Source of the DNA: Acetobacteraceae bacterium
GTDB lineage: Bacteria; Pseudomonadota; Alphaproteobacteria; Acetobacterales; Acetobacteraceae
Reading direction: 5' to 3'
NCBI GenBank assembly: GCA_027451405.1
Contig: DAIDJM010000031.1
Coordinates: forward strand, 1-64,000
DNA length: 64,000 nt
Every line of letters starts with the position of its first letter. Within the stretch, counting starts at the first letter, position 1. The notes under the pieces were generated by a model. It was not told the DNA's origin. It saw only the letters and a list, made by a program, of their open reading frames with translations, and ran no database searches. The translations under genes and the position numbers were made by a program. Shown here piece by piece: positions 25,474 through 33,871 of this stretch.

Positions 25474-26058
25474 CTAGCGCGGCGCCCGCAGCGTAGGGAA
25501 GCCGGGCACCACGACGACGCGCATGCCGGCCGCACGGGCGGACGCGATGCCCGGCGGCGAGTCTTCGAAGGCGAGGCACTCGGCGGGAGGCACGCCGAGG
25601 CGGCGCGCGGCTTCCAGGAACACGTCGGGCGCGGGTTTGCCGCGGGCCACGTCGTCGCGGGTGACGATGTGGCGGAAGGCGGCGGCGATGCCGGCGCGGG
25701 TGAGATGGGTGAGGGCGGTGCGGCGGCTGGCGGAGGTGGCGACGGCTTTGGGCCAACTGGTCTGGCGCAGCAGGGCGGCCGTGCCCGGGCGGAGCGGCAG
25801 GCGCGCCGGCAGGAGCGCCGCGCGGTGCGCGTAGTAGGCGGCGAGGAAGCGGTCGAGCGGGAAGGCGGGGCCGAATTCGGCGCGGAGCAGGCCGGCGCGG
25901 TCGGGCGAGGCGATGCCGGTGACGCGCTCGGCGAGGCCGGGGGGTGGGGTGAGGCCGATGGTGGCGAGGGCCTGGGCGAAGGCGCGGGCGTAGAGCGGTT
26001 CGGTGTCGAGCAGCGTGCCGTCGAGGTCGAAGATGGCGGCGCGGATCGGGGTGGTCAC
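25474..26058 (-). CDS. HAD-family phosphatase (phosphoglycolate / beta-phosphoglucomutase-like)
   Basis: A 194-aa HAD hydrolase. Motif I is FDLDGTLLD at residues about 10-18, motif II is TSASRRT, motif III is the lysine of GKPAPD, and motif IV is FEDSPPGIASARAAG. The helical cap between motifs I and II is of the type found in phosphoglycolate phosphatases and phosphoglucomutases, so the substrate is a small sugar phosphate, not further defined. GTG 26056-26058 is the start, overlapping the nhaA stop by 4 bases (GTGA). Confidence 0.85.
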   Translation of the reverse strand: MTTPIRAAIFDLDGTLLDTEPLYARAFAQALATIGLTPPPGLAERVTGIASPDRAGLLRAEFGPAFPLDRFLAAYYAHRAALLPARLPLRPGTAALLRQTSWPKAVATSASRRTALTHLTRAGIAAAFRHIVTRDDVARGKPAPDVFLEAARRLGVPPAECLAFEDSPPGIASARAAGMRVVVVPGFPTLRAPR

Positions 26059-27221
26059 GGGAGGGAGCGCTTCGGGCGGCCGACGGCCAGCAGCCAGAGC
26101 GTGCCGAGCAGGGCCGAGGCGGCGGAGGCGGCGAAGATGGCGAGCTTGGCTTCGGGTTCGAGCGGGGTGCCGCGGAAACTGAGGTCGCCGATGAAGAGGC
26201 TCATCGTGAAGCCGATGCCGCACAGGATGGCGCCGCCGCCGAGTTCGGCCCAGCCGAGACCGGCCGGGAGCTTGGCGATGCCGAGCCGGACCGCGGCGGC
26301 GATGGTGCCGAAGACGCCGATCGGCTTGCCGAGCGCGAGGCCGAGCAGGGTGCCGAGGACGACCGGGTGGGCCAGGACGCCGGCCGGCAGCGAGTCGAAA
26401 TGCAGGCCGGCGTTGGCGAGGCCGAAGGCGGGCAGGATGAGCCAGGTGACGACCGGGTTGAGGGCGGTTTCGAGCCGGTGCGCCGGGCTCGGGCCCTGCG
26501 CGCGCATCGGGACCGCGAAGGCGAGGCTGACGCCCGCCAGCGTCGGGTGGAGGCCGGAGCGGAGCACGCAGAGCCAGAGGGCGGCGCCGAGGATCAGGAA
26601 GGGGGCGAGGCGGTTCGTGCGGGTGCGGCCGAGGGCGAAGGCGGCGGCCCAGATGCCGGCGGCGGCGGCCAGCAGCACGGGGTTGAGGCGGCCGCCGTAG
26701 AACAGGGCGATGATGGCGATGGCGCCGAGATCGTCGATGATGGCGAGCGCGGTGAGGAAGACTTTGAGGCCGGCGGGCGCGCGGCGGCCGAGCACGCGGA
26801 GTGCGGCGAGCGCGAAGGCGATGTCGGTCGCGACCGGGACGGCCCAGCCGCGCAGGCTGGCGGGGTGGCCGGCATTGGCGAGCGCGTAGAAGGCGGCGGG
26901 GACCGCCATGCCGCCGAGGGCGGCGAGCAGCGGGGCGGCCGCCCGGCGCGGGGAGGCGAGCTGGCCTTCGGTCATTTCCCGACGGATTTCGAGCGCCACG
27001 GCCAGGAAGAACACCGTCATGAGCCCGTCGTTCACCCAGCCGAGCAGACTCAACCCCAGCGGCAGTTGCAGGCCGAGCAATTGACGGTAGGCGGGGGCGA
27101 CCGGCGCGTTCGACCAGATCAGGGCGACGAGGGCGGCGGCGATGAGGGCGAGGCCGCCGGCGGCCTCGCTGCGCAGGAAATCGAGCAGGGTGGCGAGCCC
27201 TCGGGGCGGTGCTGGCGGCAT
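26055..27221 (-). CDS. nhaA: Na+/H+ antiporter NhaA
   Basis: A 388-aa inner-membrane antiporter with about 12 transmembrane helices. It shows the hallmark ion-binding pair DD in LAIIDDLGAIAIIALFYGG, the VPVATDIAFALA segment of the discontinuous helix, and the C-terminal GGGAILCGIGFTMSLFI stretch. It exchanges sodium for protons for pH and salt homeostasis. Start ATG 27219-27221 gives the usual length; upstream codons look non-coding. It is followed by the HAD phosphatase in the same operon. Confidence 0.94.
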   Translation of the reverse strand: MPPAPPRGLATLLDFLRSEAAGGLALIAAALVALIWSNAPVAPAYRQLLGLQLPLGLSLLGWVNDGLMTVFFLAVALEIRREMTEGQLASPRRAAAPLLAALGGMAVPAAFYALANAGHPASLRGWAVPVATDIAFALAALRVLGRRAPAGLKVFLTALAIIDDLGAIAIIALFYGGRLNPVLLAAAAGIWAAAFALGRTRTNRLAPFLILGAALWLCVLRSGLHPTLAGVSLAFAVPMRAQGPSPAHRLETALNPVVTWLILPAFGLANAGLHFDSLPAGVLAHPVVLGTLLGLALGKPIGVFGTIAAAVRLGIAKLPAGLGWAELGGGAILCGIGFTMSLFIGDLSFRGTPLEPEAKLAIFAASAASALLGTLWLLAVGRPKRSLP

Positions 27222-27378
27222 CGGGAATTTTCCACAGGCGGCGCGGCCGGTCGTGCACCGGCGGCATGGCAGGCACAAGCGTTTCCGCCAACGCGGCTAC
27301 CGCAACAAAGTGTTCCGGTCCGGCAACGCCGGGCGATTCCACACGTTGCGACGGGCTCCACAGGACGGGAAATGACAG

Positions 27379-28254
27379 TTGCGGGAACTCGGAACGGCAT
27401 GGCGCGAAGCGCACGCGCGGGGAGATTTCGGGGAAGCCTGGCGCATTGCCGACATCGTGCTCGATACGCGCGACAAGGCCGGGCGCGACGATCCCGCTTT
27501 GCCGTATCATCAGCGCTGGGTTTGGGACGGGCGGGAGTTCGCGGGGCGCAACGTGCTCGTGCGCTGCTACCATGGGCTCGGGGATACGTTGCAGTTCGCG
27601 CGTTTTCTGCCGCTGCTGGCGCGGCAGGCGCGGCGGCTCGAGGTCGAGACGCAGCCGGAACTGTTGCCGCTGCTCGCACAGATTCCGGGGGTCGTGCGAT
27701 GGCATGCGTTCGATCCGGCGCGGCCGTTGCCGCCGGCGGAATGCGACATCGAGATCATGGAAATCCCGCACGCATTGCGCGCCACGCCGCTGCTGACGGG
27801 CATGCCCTACCTGCGCGCGGAGCCCGATCCGCAGCTGCCGGCGCGGATCGGCGTCTGCCTGCGCGCCGGGAGCTGGGATGCGGAACGGTCGGTGCCGCCC
27901 GCCCTGCTCGAGAGCACGCTGGCGGAATTGGGCTGCCTGAGCCTCGAGCCGGGGCCCGCGCGGTTTCCGGCGGCGAACCGGGAAGGCTGCCCGGAGACGA
28001 TCGAGGGGACCGCGCGCTGGGTCGCGGGGCTCGATCTCGTGATCACGGTCGATACGATGATCGCGCATCTCGCCGGCGCGCTCGGGCGGCCGGTGTGGTT
28101 GTTGCTGAAGCACGCACCGGACTGGCGCTGGATGAATGATGCCGGCGTGGCAGCCTGGTATCCGGCGACCGTGCCGCTGCGGCAGCAGGCGCCCGGCGAT
28201 TGGTCGGGGCCGGTGCGGCTAGTGGCGGCGGCTTTGCGGTCGGTGAGGGGGTGA
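27379..28254 (+). CDS. glycosyltransferase family 9 (heptosyltransferase)-like protein
   Basis: A 291-aa protein related to ADP-heptose:LPS heptosyltransferases. Visible features are CYHGLGDTLQFARFLPLL (residues about 63-80), a mid-region RIGVCLRAGSW strand, and the donor-site-like stretch GLDLVITVDTMIAHLAGALGRPVWLLLKH near 210-240. The N-terminal 50 residues resemble the end of a TPR-containing protein, as in GT9-like tandem proteins that lack a separate acceptor domain. It probably modifies envelope glycans. The start is TTG 27379, preceded by GGGA. It is divergent from nhaA and ends just before an R2 repeat. Confidence 0.7.
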   Translation: MRELGTAWREAHARGDFGEAWRIADIVLDTRDKAGRDDPALPYHQRWVWDGREFAGRNVLVRCYHGLGDTLQFARFLPLLARQARRLEVETQPELLPLLAQIPGVVRWHAFDPARPLPPAECDIEIMEIPHALRATPLLTGMPYLRAEPDPQLPARIGVCLRAGSWDAERSVPPALLESTLAELGCLSLEPGPARFPAANREGCPETIEGTARWVAGLDLVITVDTMIAHLAGALGRPVWLLLKHAPDWRWMNDAGVAAWYPATVPLRQQAPGDWSGPVRLVAAALRSVRG

Positions 28255-28261
28255 AGGTTTT

Positions 28262-28420
28262 GTTCTTTTTTTGAAAAAAAAGAACCAAAAAAACTTTTGC
28301 GCATGAGACGGCGGCCCTGGCGACAACACCCGGATGCGAGTCGCATCGGGGTGTTGTCGCCAAGGCCCCCGTCCCAAACAGACAAAAGTCTTTTTGCTTC
28401 TTTTTCTTCAGAAAAAGAAG
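28262..28420. repeat. R2 composite repeat, copy 4, with long central inverted repeat
   Basis: The outer hairpins are as in the other copies. Here the core is a much longer inverted repeat: 28318-28339 (beginning TGGCGACAACACCC) pairs with the bases up to 28362, a 22-bp stem with one mismatch around GATGCGA-G-TCGCATC. It lies between converging genes, where it would stop transcription from both sides. Confidence 0.88.
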
Positions 28421-28424
28421 ACTC

Positions 28425-28934
28425 TCACCCTTCCACTTTCAACCGCTCGAAAGCCGCCATCAGTTCCGCCAGTTGCCGCACGAAAACCGTGTGGTTCAGC
28501 GCGAGATCGTTGGCCACTTGCGCTCGCCCGTCCGCGCTGACGATGAGCCGCCAGCTGCGATCCTCGTTTTGCGCCACCCATCCCCGCCGCTCGAACGCGG
28601 CGAGCCTGCGCCGCACGGTTTCGCGGGGGATGCAAGTCAGATCGGCCAGGCGCCCGGCGTTGGTGGCGACGCGGTCGGCGCGGAAATCGGCGCTGCCGCG
28701 CGAGGCTCGTCTGGGTCCGCGGGCTTTCTCGCCGACGGCGCCCAGTCCGAACGCCGCCAGCAGCAGCGCGTCGTCCAGGCTTCCGAGCCGACGCCGGAGA
28801 TCGGCCATGTGGGCCACGAAAAAGACCGACCACGCCAAATGGTAGTCGGCGAAACGCGTGGCGTAGGCACGCACGAACTCATCCGCGAAGCTGCGGCTGC
28901 CGCCGGCGACATCGCAACCGCCTCCGCGCTTCAT
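28425..28934 (-). CDS. winged-helix transcriptional regulator
   Basis: A 169-aa protein with a winged-helix domain in its C-terminal half: GRLADLTCIPRETVRRRLAAFERRGWVAQNED is a clear helix-turn-helix with wing. The N-terminal half is helical and could bind an effector or dimerise. The start ATG 28932-28934 has GGGAGGTT 7 bases upstream, so the extra 21 codons of the open frame are not used. It is divergent from the SDR-SDR-channel-MarC operon starting at 29067 and is a natural candidate to regulate it across the 130-bp gap. Confidence 0.75.
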   Translation of the reverse strand: MKRGGGCDVAGGSRSFADEFVRAYATRFADYHLAWSVFFVAHMADLRRRLGSLDDALLLAAFGLGAVGEKARGPRRASRGSADFRADRVATNAGRLADLTCIPRETVRRRLAAFERRGWVAQNEDRSWRLIVSADGRAQVANDLALNHTVFVRQLAELMAAFERLKVEG

Positions 28935-29066
28935 CGAGGCAACCTCCCATGACACCGATCGCTTCGGGCCGGTGTGCGTGGCGCCCATTTTGGGCACCTT
29001 TCGGATTGCGTTTCAAATGCCGCCCGCGCAGAGCCCCGCTCCAGGCGCAAGGGTGAAGTGTTCCTG

Positions 29067-29828
29067 ATGGCGATCGAAATGCGGCTGGATGGCCAGGTGG
29101 CCATCGTCACGGGTGCGGGCGCGGGGATCGGCCGAGCCTGCGCGGAGACGCTCGCCGCGGCGGGAGCGTGCGTGGTGGTCAGCGACCGCAACGAGGATAC
29201 CGCGGAGCACGCCGCGCAAAGCATCGCCGCGCGCGGCGGGCGAGCGATCGGGAAAGCCTGCGACGTGACTGACGAGGCCGCGCTTGCCGCGCTGGTCACC
29301 GAAGCGACCGGCGGTTTCGGGCGGCTCGACATCCTGATCAACAATGCCGGCGGCGGCGGGCCCAAACCGTTCGACATGCCGATGGCCGATTTCGACTGGG
29401 CGTACCGGCTCAATGTCTATTCGGTGTTCCGCCTGTGCCAGCTCGCCGCGCCGCGCATGAAGGAAGCGGGCGGCGGCGCGATCGTGAACATCTCCTCGAT
29501 GGCAGGCGAAAACCGCAACGCCCGCATGGCCAGCTATGCCTCCTCGAAGGCGGCAGTAAATCATCTCACGCGCAACATCGCGTTCGATCTCGGCCCGATG
29601 GGAATCCGCGTGAACGCGATTGCGCCGGGCGCCATCCGCACGGCCGCGCTCGCAACCGTGCTCACGCCCGAGATCGAGCGCGCCATGTTGCGCCACACGC
29701 CGCTCGGCCGGCTCGGCGAGCCCGCCGACATCGCCAACGCCGTGCTGTTTCTCTGCTCCCCGCTCGCCACCTGGATCAGCGGTCAGGTGCTGACCATCAG
29801 CGGCGGCGGCGTGCAGGAACTCGACTGA
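29067..29828 (+). CDS. short-chain dehydrogenase/reductase, HdhA-like
   Basis: A 253-aa NAD(P)-dependent SDR. The Rossmann motif TGAGAGIG is near residue 15, NNAGGGGP follows, the catalytic serine is in NISSMAG, and YASSK supplies Tyr and Lys. The C-terminal half (IAPGAIRTAAL, then WISGQVLTISGGG) is very close in pattern to E. coli 7-alpha-hydroxysteroid dehydrogenase, but the substrate here could be another secondary alcohol. It starts the operon at ATG 29067 and is followed 14 bases later by a second SDR. Confidence 0.88.
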   Translation: MAIEMRLDGQVAIVTGAGAGIGRACAETLAAAGACVVVSDRNEDTAEHAAQSIAARGGRAIGKACDVTDEAALAALVTEATGGFGRLDILINNAGGGGPKPFDMPMADFDWAYRLNVYSVFRLCQLAAPRMKEAGGGAIVNISSMAGENRNARMASYASSKAAVNHLTRNIAFDLGPMGIRVNAIAPGAIRTAALATVLTPEIERAMLRHTPLGRLGEPADIANAVLFLCSPLATWISGQVLTISGGGVQELD

Positions 29829-29842
29829 CGGGAACATTCTCC

Positions 29843-30637
29843 ATGCCCTACGATCCGCTCGCCTCGTTCCGGATGGATGGTCACGCCGCCATCGTCACGG
29901 GGGGCGCTCAGAATATCGGCGCCGGCATCGCGCGCGCCTTCGCCGGCGCCGGCGCGAATGTGCTGATCGCCGACCTTGATGGCGGCAAGGCCGCCGAGAC
30001 GGCGCGCGCCATCGCGGCGGAAACCGGACGCGACGTGCGCGGCATCGCCTGCGATGTCACGAAGGAGGCCGATATCCACGCCTGCGTGGAAAGCGCGGTC
30101 GCGGCTTTCGGCGGTCTGTCCACGCTGGTCAACAATGTCGGCTGGGGCGGGGTCAATCCCGATCCGCTCGCCGTCACCGAACAGCAGATGATCGACAGTT
30201 ACCGGCTCAACACGATCAGCGCCTACCGGATGACGGCCGCCTGCGTGCCGCATCTTTTGCAGGCGCGCAATGGCGCGGTGATCAATTCCGGGTCCTTCTC
30301 CTCCGCCGTGCCGGCCTACGACATCCTGGCCTACGCGACCGCCAAGGCGGCGCTCAACCAGCTGATGGTGAGTCTTGCCCACGCGCTCGCGAAGAAGGTG
30401 CGCGTCAACTCGGTGCTGATCGGCACCGTTCTCACCGAGGGCTATGAGGCCGCGGGGATCGACGCGGCCACGCAGCAACGCATGCTGCATCCCGACACGC
30501 TCACCGGGCGCCCCGGCACGCCTGAGGACGTGGCCCATGCGATGCTCTGGCTGGCCTCGCCCGCCGGCGGCTGGGTCAGCGGCCAGACGATCAATGTGCA
30601 TGGCGGCGGCAGCGTGGTGCGCCTGTTCGGCCATTGA
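29843..30637 (+). CDS. short-chain dehydrogenase/reductase
   Basis: A 264-aa SDR with a modified cofactor motif TGGAQNIGAGIA near residue 20, NNVGWGG in place of NNAG, the catalytic serine region INSGSFSS and YATAK for the Tyr-Lys pair. It is clearly a different subfamily from the SDR upstream, so the two probably act on successive intermediates of one pathway. The C-terminus (WVSGQTINVHGGG) is standard. It overlaps the outer-membrane channel gene at TTGA (30634-30637). Confidence 0.86.
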   Translation: MPYDPLASFRMDGHAAIVTGGAQNIGAGIARAFAGAGANVLIADLDGGKAAETARAIAAETGRDVRGIACDVTKEADIHACVESAVAAFGGLSTLVNNVGWGGVNPDPLAVTEQQMIDSYRLNTISAYRMTAACVPHLLQARNGAVINSGSFSSAVPAYDILAYATAKAALNQLMVSLAHALAKKVRVNSVLIGTVLTEGYEAAGIDAATQQRMLHPDTLTGRPGTPEDVAHAMLWLASPAGGWVSGQTINVHGGGSVVRLFGH

Positions 30638-32400
30638 GAGGGTGGCGTCTTTGTCTCGCCCTGCTCGTTTCGTTCGCCGCGGGCGCGCACGCGCAGACCG
30701 GCCCGGGCGTCGCGGGCGGTAACGCGACCGGCCTCGGCGCCGGGGGCACCGGCGACGTGCCGGCACTCGCGGACGGCGCCACGATCACGCGCGTCGATCT
30801 CGAACTCAGCGGCCAGAGCCCATCGCGGGCCGCGTTTCCCGCCTCCGCGCGTCGCGCTTTCGGCCTCGCCCCCGGGCTCCCGTTCGATCCGATCGTGGCC
30901 GAGGCGGGGCTCGGCCGCGTGCGGGCGCTGGCGGGCGTGGAGAGCGCGACCTACCGGCTCGCGCCGGACCTGGCCACCGGCGGCCTGATCGTGACGCTGG
31001 TCGTGGGGTTGAGCACGGCCGCGCCCGGCGGACCCTCCGGCATGTTCGCGGGCCAGGGGATCGCCGGCTTCCCGGCGCTTTGGCGCGACGAGCGGAGCCT
31101 GATCACCCTCATCGCCAATGGCGGTTTCGGCGTGTTTTCCGACGGCGATCCCTGGTTCGGGAAACCGGCTTCCTTCACGCGCGGCAGCCCGCTGGTGAGC
31201 GATCCGGCGATCGGCGCCGGAACCGGCGCGCGCGCCACCTGGACCGAGGCCTATACCGAGTTCGGTCTCGGCGCGGCGAGCCAGATCCTCGACACTCCGT
31301 TCTATGCCTACGGCGCCGTGACCGGCCTTGCCGCCGCCACCGCGGGGCGGGACATCTTCCGCGACGGCACGCGCACCTCACTCGAACTGAACCGGGCTTA
31401 TGCGGGGCTGATCTATGCCTCGCCGGATGGCGGACTCCGCGTCAATGCCTCGTTCGGCAAACAGAGTTTCACACTCGATGACGGCTTCCTGATCGCGCGC
31501 TTCACGCAGCGTCTCAATGCCGGCTGGTTGCCGGGCGTCTATCTCTCGCCGCGCACCGCGGCCGATCTCGCCGCGCTGCTCAACGTGCGCTGGGGCAGCT
31601 GGGTGTTCAACGGTTTCTGGCTCGAGCCCAACCGCAGCGAAACGATCCTGTCCCGCACACAATTGCTGGGCGGCAGCCTGCGCTATGAATTCAACCCGCG
31701 CACCCGCGTGACCGTCGAGACGATCTACGTGCCCAGCTCGAACACGCTCTATCCGGTTCCGAACGGTCCGCCGCCGGGCGGGCGCACGGGGCTTCTCACG
31801 CTCGCCGCCCGAATTCGCTGGGCCGACCCCGATCTGGTGCCCGGCATCTGGGTCGAGGGCGCGTTCGCGCACCAGACCAACGTGAATTTTCCGATGTCGG
31901 CCTCCGCCGGCTTCGCGCAGATCGGCTATCTCGCGCGCGATCTGCCCTGGACGCCGAGCCTTTCCTATCGCTACGCCGCCTTCAGCGGCGACAATCCCGC
32001 CACCCGGCGCTACGAGCGGTTCGACACGCTTTATTCCGGTGGTCTCGATGAATGGCTGCAGGGCATCACGTCGGGCAAGGTGCTTTCGCAGAGCAACCGC
32101 GACGTGCAGCGCCTCCGGCTCAATCTCAGTCCCGCGTCCGGCACCAACGTCACGCTCGACTGGTTCTTCAACCAGGCCGAGACACGCAACAATCTCGGCG
32201 CGACGCCGGTGCTTGCGCGGCTCGCCTCGCCCGATCTCGGGCAGGAATGGCAGCTGGTGCTGCGCATGCCGATCGGGGAGAAGCTTTATTTCCTGGGCGT
32301 GGCGGCGATCGCCGAGCCGGGTGCCGCGATCCGTTCGGCGGTCGGCGGCGGCGCCGGCAACTGGACCACGCTGCAAGCGCAACTATTCTGGAACTTCTGA
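30634..32400 (+). CDS. outer-membrane beta-barrel channel, alginate-export-like
   Basis: A 588-aa protein. The signal peptide (LCLALLVSFAAGAHA-Q) is followed by a roughly 100-residue periplasmic N-terminal part. The rest reads as alternating amphipathic beta strands and ends in the terminal aromatic residue (QLFWNF) required for BAM insertion. The stretch SYRYAAFSGDNPATRRYERFD is typical of the alginate-export/AlgE-like barrel family. It probably admits or exports the substrate handled by the two SDRs. The start is TTG 30634, overlapping the previous stop by 4 bases, which implies coupled translation. Confidence 0.75.
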   Translation: MRGWRLCLALLVSFAAGAHAQTGPGVAGGNATGLGAGGTGDVPALADGATITRVDLELSGQSPSRAAFPASARRAFGLAPGLPFDPIVAEAGLGRVRALAGVESATYRLAPDLATGGLIVTLVVGLSTAAPGGPSGMFAGQGIAGFPALWRDERSLITLIANGGFGVFSDGDPWFGKPASFTRGSPLVSDPAIGAGTGARATWTEAYTEFGLGAASQILDTPFYAYGAVTGLAAATAGRDIFRDGTRTSLELNRAYAGLIYASPDGGLRVNASFGKQSFTLDDGFLIARFTQRLNAGWLPGVYLSPRTAADLAALLNVRWGSWVFNGFWLEPNRSETILSRTQLLGGSLRYEFNPRTRVTVETIYVPSSNTLYPVPNGPPPGGRTGLLTLAARIRWADPDLVPGIWVEGAFAHQTNVNFPMSASAGFAQIGYLARDLPWTPSLSYRYAAFSGDNPATRRYERFDTLYSGGLDEWLQGITSGKVLSQSNRDVQRLRLNLSPASGTNVTLDWFFNQAETRNNLGATPVLARLASPDLGQEWQLVLRMPIGEKLYFLGVAAIAEPGAAIRSAVGGGAGNWTTLQAQLFWNF

Positions 32401-32411
32401 ACGGTGGTGTC

Positions 32412-33032
32412 ATGACGGGGACCACGATCCCGCTGGCGATCCTCGGCCAGCTCCTCTTCACCATGATGGGGCCGATCGGCCTGATCCCGGTCTTCGCACG
32501 CGCGACCCAGGGCACCGAGCCCGCGCAGCGCCGCCGCGTCGCGCTCACGGCCTTCGCGGCCGCCTGCATCGCGCTCACGCTCGCGACCTCGATCGGCGCC
32601 GCCATCCTCGAGCGGTCCCCCACCACGCCCGGCGCACTCGCCATGGCGGCCGGGCTCGTGCTGACGCTGGTCTCGCTCCGGAACGTGCTGATGTCGGGTC
32701 AGACCCCACCCGCGGCCGATGCCACGCCGTCCGGCGGCCCACCGCTGGCCGTGGCCTTCCGCCCGATCGCCTTCCCCACCATGGTGCCGCCTTACGGCGT
32801 CGGCGTCCTCGTGCTGTTCGCCGCCGAATTCCCGTCTCTTTACCACCAGGCCGCGATCCTCGGGGTCGCGTTCGGCATCGAGCTGCTGAATCTCGGCGCT
32901 ATGTTGATCGCGCACCGCTTCATGGCAACGATCGGAGCAATTCCGCTGCTGATCCTGGGCGCGGTGTTCAGCATCCTGCAGGTGGCGCTGGGGATCCAGA
33001 TCGTGGTGTCTGGGGCTAGGATGCTGGGGTGA
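32412..33032 (+). CDS. MarC family integral membrane protein
   Basis: A 206-aa inner-membrane protein with six predicted helices. It has the MarC/YhgN signature MMGPIGLIPVF near residue 20 and the second half-repeat FPTMVPPYGVGVLV near 120. The function of this family is unknown; the old link to multiple antibiotic resistance was not upheld. It lies 11 bases after the channel gene and ends the operon before an R2 repeat. Confidence 0.85.
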   Translation: MTGTTIPLAILGQLLFTMMGPIGLIPVFARATQGTEPAQRRRVALTAFAAACIALTLATSIGAAILERSPTTPGALAMAAGLVLTLVSLRNVLMSGQTPPAADATPSGGPPLAVAFRPIAFPTMVPPYGVGVLVLFAAEFPSLYHQAAILGVAFGIELLNLGAMLIAHRFMATIGAIPLLILGAVFSILQVALGIQIVVSGARMLG

Positions 33033-33036
33033 GTTT

Positions 33037-33194
33037 TGTTCTTTTTTTGAAAAAAAAGAACCAAAAAAACTTTTGCGGATGAGACGGGGGCTCTCGCGAC
33101 AACACCCGGATGCGAGTCGCATCGGGGTGAAGTTGCCAGGGCCCCAGTCCAAACAGACAAAGTCTTTTTGCTTCTTTTTCTTCAGAAAAAGAAG
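33037..33194. repeat. R2 composite repeat, copy 5
   Basis: Same orientation as copies 1 and 4. The outer hairpins and the GGATGCGA-G-TCGCATCGG core are intact; the long central stem of copy 4 is only half preserved. It lies between the converging MarC and ABC-transporter ATPase genes. Confidence 0.87.
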
Positions 33195-33199
33195 AATCG

Positions 33200-33871
33200 T
33201 TACGGAACCAATTTCAGCGAAGAATCCTCAACGAGCCGCATCCCGAACGCGCGCGCCGCGGCCGGCAGCGCGGCATCGGGGGTGGCATCGGCAATGAGGC
33301 GGCCGGCTTGGACGACGACCAGGCGGTCGGCGTAGGCGCAGGCGAGGTCGAGCGCGTGGAGGACGGCGACTACGGTGGCGCCGGCGCGGGCGAGGCGGGA
33401 GAGCAGGGCCAGGATTTCGTGCTGGGCGGCGGGGTCGAGGTCGGCGACCGGTTCGTCGAGCAGCAGGGTTTCGGGTTCGGTGGCGAGGGCGCGGGCGAGC
33501 ATGGCGCGGCGCGCCTGGCCGCCGGAGAGGCGGTCGATGCGGCGGTTGCGGAGTTCCGTGATCCCGCAGGCGGCGAGGGCCCGGGCGATGGCGGCTTCGT
33601 CGTTGTCGCCGTGGGGGATGCGGCCGAGGGCGGCGATTTCGGCGACGGTGAGGGGCCAGGCGGCGCGGGCGCCTTGTTCGAGATAGGCGACGCGGCGCGG
33701 GTCGGGGCGGCCGCCGGGCAGCAGGCCGGCGAGCGCGCGGAGCAGGGTGGTTTTGCCGGCGCCGTTGGGGCCGCAGATGGCGACGAATTCGCCGGGGGAA
33801 GCGTGGAAGGTGATGCCGTGCAGGACGGGCTTGCCGTCGAGCGCGGCGTCGTAGGCGGTGACGCCGATCAT
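33200..33871 (-). CDS. ABC transporter ATP-binding protein (BtuD/FecE family)
   Basis: A 223-aa ATPase with Walker A GPNGAGKTT near residue 34, the Q-loop in AYLEQGA, the signature LSGGQARRAMLARALA, Walker B TLLLDEPVADLD and the H-loop histidine in VLHALDLA. It powers uptake of a siderophore-type or cobalamin-type ligand with the permease and binding protein encoded upstream. The start ATG 33869-33871 overlaps the permease stop by 4 bases. It is the last gene of the operon. Confidence 0.92.
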   Translation of the reverse strand: MIGVTAYDAALDGKPVLHGITFHASPGEFVAICGPNGAGKTTLLRALAGLLPGGRPDPRRVAYLEQGARAAWPLTVAEIAALGRIPHGDNDEAAIARALAACGITELRNRRIDRLSGGQARRAMLARALATEPETLLLDEPVADLDPAAQHEILALLSRLARAGATVVAVLHALDLACAYADRLVVVQAGRLIADATPDAALPAAARAFGMRLVEDSSLKLVP

